Shown: piece after piece, positions 63,901-64,000 of the stretch | How positions within the stretch are numbered: the stretch's first letter is position 1 | Layout: the number at the start of each line of letters is the position of its first letter | Assembly: GCA_900208305.1 (NCBI GenBank) | Contig: OAPG01000012.1 | Location: 310,001-374,000, forward strand | DNA length: 64,000 nucleotides | Reading direction: 5' to 3' | Source of the DNA: Melanopsichium pennsylvanicum | Lineage: Eukaryota; Basidiomycota; Ustilaginomycetes; Ustilaginales | The notes under the pieces: model-generated | Told to the model about the DNA's origin: nothing | Seen by the model: the letters and a program-made list of their open reading frames with translations, nothing else | Databases searched by the model: none | Translations under genes and position numbers: made by a program

Positions 63901-64000
63901 CGGATGGTACTGGTGGGTATGGTGGTGCAAACACGGCTACAGCCGTGGGAGGGGCGAGAGTGGGTAGGTCCTTACTGAGCAACTGCAGTGTGCTCGCAGG
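60954..64000 (+). CDS. Second Zn2Cys6 transcription factor, cut by the right edge
   Basis: Nuclear regulator with unknown targets. The frame is open from 60954 to the window end (1015 codons, no stop). The ATG at 60954 (MNAASCIPGTSTRRVPP) is the first after an in-frame TGA; a second candidate is 61275 (MNNQDKAEKRRSSRA), directly before the zinc cluster. Cluster: CLECRLAKTKC, HVTDNQDVC and DRCAKFSFEC, spacing C-x2-C-x6-C-x8-C-x2-C-x6-C, followed by a basic RHHRGRKP. A Ser/Lys-rich linker follows, then helical middle-region sequence (ASARRLYAYYFKHLNPWGM, FLYSTILYLASRYIELAD, FTILYCSYAAKIMSDIPTEL) as in fungal regulators of the amdR/acu type. A GTAAGT at 61442 could be a splice donor, but the unspliced frame reads on plausibly. 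Confidence 0.88.
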   Translation, partial: MNAASCIPGTSTRRVPPTAANITSAGEHTSSSSLSSSSPFSYSSRTKTAAPPTQRAHSTELYENGPCRDISSNRHEPSSSPNKPSRSGNTKSYLSSPAPPTFTSRRKMNNQDKAEKRRSSRACLECRLAKTKCHVTDNQDVCDRCAKFSFECRFVRHHRGRKPVSKLAAIDTDDLDGAAGTSRFGGSDDDMGTDHDSDSAGEDVPSKVDPNAVNEDSVNPSNERKSQRATSKDEDLASAAATDGSQRRGRETVAARNSSSRSHSKSRLHRSANDLHELDANARRRIWEMLAQKIPQRGSTYTFVSKGEVAHDNLQASASKSTSKSTIGASKRASSPSAAHAQDGKDCKSGKAKAKDQARPHPAESSSSLQAAKTSAASQHFASTLRNLLRPVDKRAGATTAEEEAASAVTARYPRLPETLNLFGSKDPVDVGILSMASARRLYAYYFKHLNPWGMNFDPYFVSHDAVRASSSFLYSTILYLASRYIELADADEPPSEAAEAFYGTTFARPRPDNDRVTASISAQLGSHVRSLAITAFALGDRRMETGVAMYLSSVWKEADDHFTILYCSYAAKIMSDIPTELLSLLPPSGPPTKAKNGTKSITDDATTTTLHQQRVRRNQQRQFLFHFIQEHTHLLHFAPRPNFDRGPSLLRNLLAWADDALATEDDILLCADIDSVLLQTKYKSIMERAQAQEKDTLYGGSECFLLLQSFMDELEGWRSRWELQARKIDARFDRDANQLSRTEEVQGAEQDGEDTDKEQRANGDDDQNVKQNEDFALHLPLEARMHLLSVMRSSLVMQISSMAFRASLRDINKAKPAATTNSISNSASSKAGSSSAFSPSALSAMDDRAEQIYYTCLDSALNLLVHTMQMPPSILRHAQDMIMVLAPHAALLATYLISLPLPSLPPNFAATAAAASASDRLGYEYAKVKTRIRRRKEYERKCLELMRDTRESFRMAQVRVDDHVGLCAQYFDSLLNVIEGETDGTGGYGGANTATAVGGARVGRSLLSNCSVLA

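Overview
This window is nuclear DNA of a fungus, most likely a smut (Ustilaginales: the Ustilago/Sporisorium group). The evidence is fungal gene content (serine palmitoyltransferase LCB1, SAC3, Yop1, two Zn2Cys6 regulators, a secreted pectinesterase), compact and mostly intron-poor genes with short GT-AG introns, and a HAC1-type bZIP gene carrying a 65-nt Ire1-type intron. A 65-nt intron is, as I recall, what Ustilago maydis cib1 has. No ribosomal RNA, tRNA, CRISPR, transposon or virus-like gene was seen.

Layout, left to right: TOP2 (minus, runs off the left edge); a mitochondrial seryl-tRNA synthetase fused to a membrane domain (minus); prohibitin PHB1 (plus) convergent with a six-exon uridine phosphorylase (minus); an unknown gene (plus) convergent with SAC3 (minus); YOP1 (minus, with 12-nt and 17-nt exons); an atypical SDR/NAD-dependent epimerase (plus, with a 7-nt exon); a secreted pectinesterase (plus); LCB1 (minus); a large Zn2Cys6 regulator (plus); a methyltransferase fragment (minus); valyl-tRNA synthetase VAS1 (plus, two starts); RPS8 (minus); a Ser-rich unknown (plus); the HAC1/cib1-type bZIP gene (minus); a coiled-coil unknown (plus); an MFS anion symporter (plus); an acidic/basic nuclear-looking unknown (minus); a CENP-I/Mis6 kinetochore protein (minus); and a second Zn2Cys6 regulator (plus) that runs off the right edge.

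Most genes are unrelated housekeeping functions with no operon-like grouping. Loose themes are protein synthesis (two tRNA synthetases, RPS8), mitochondrial biology (SerRS fusion, PHB1, VAS1 long form), the ER and secretory system (cib1, YOP1, LCB1) and plant-cell-wall attack (pectinesterase).

The strongest observation is the regulated splice in the bZIP gene. Two 7-nt CNG/CAGC hairpin loops lie exactly 65 nt apart, and removing the 65 nt joins a 279-residue N-terminal half to a second reading frame, giving a 572-residue protein instead of 446. Next are the SerRS-membrane-domain fusion and three microexons (7, 12 and 17 nt) needed to give intact conserved proteins. All exon models were read by eye from splice signals, frame and remembered family sequences. 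No alignment, search or folding was run.
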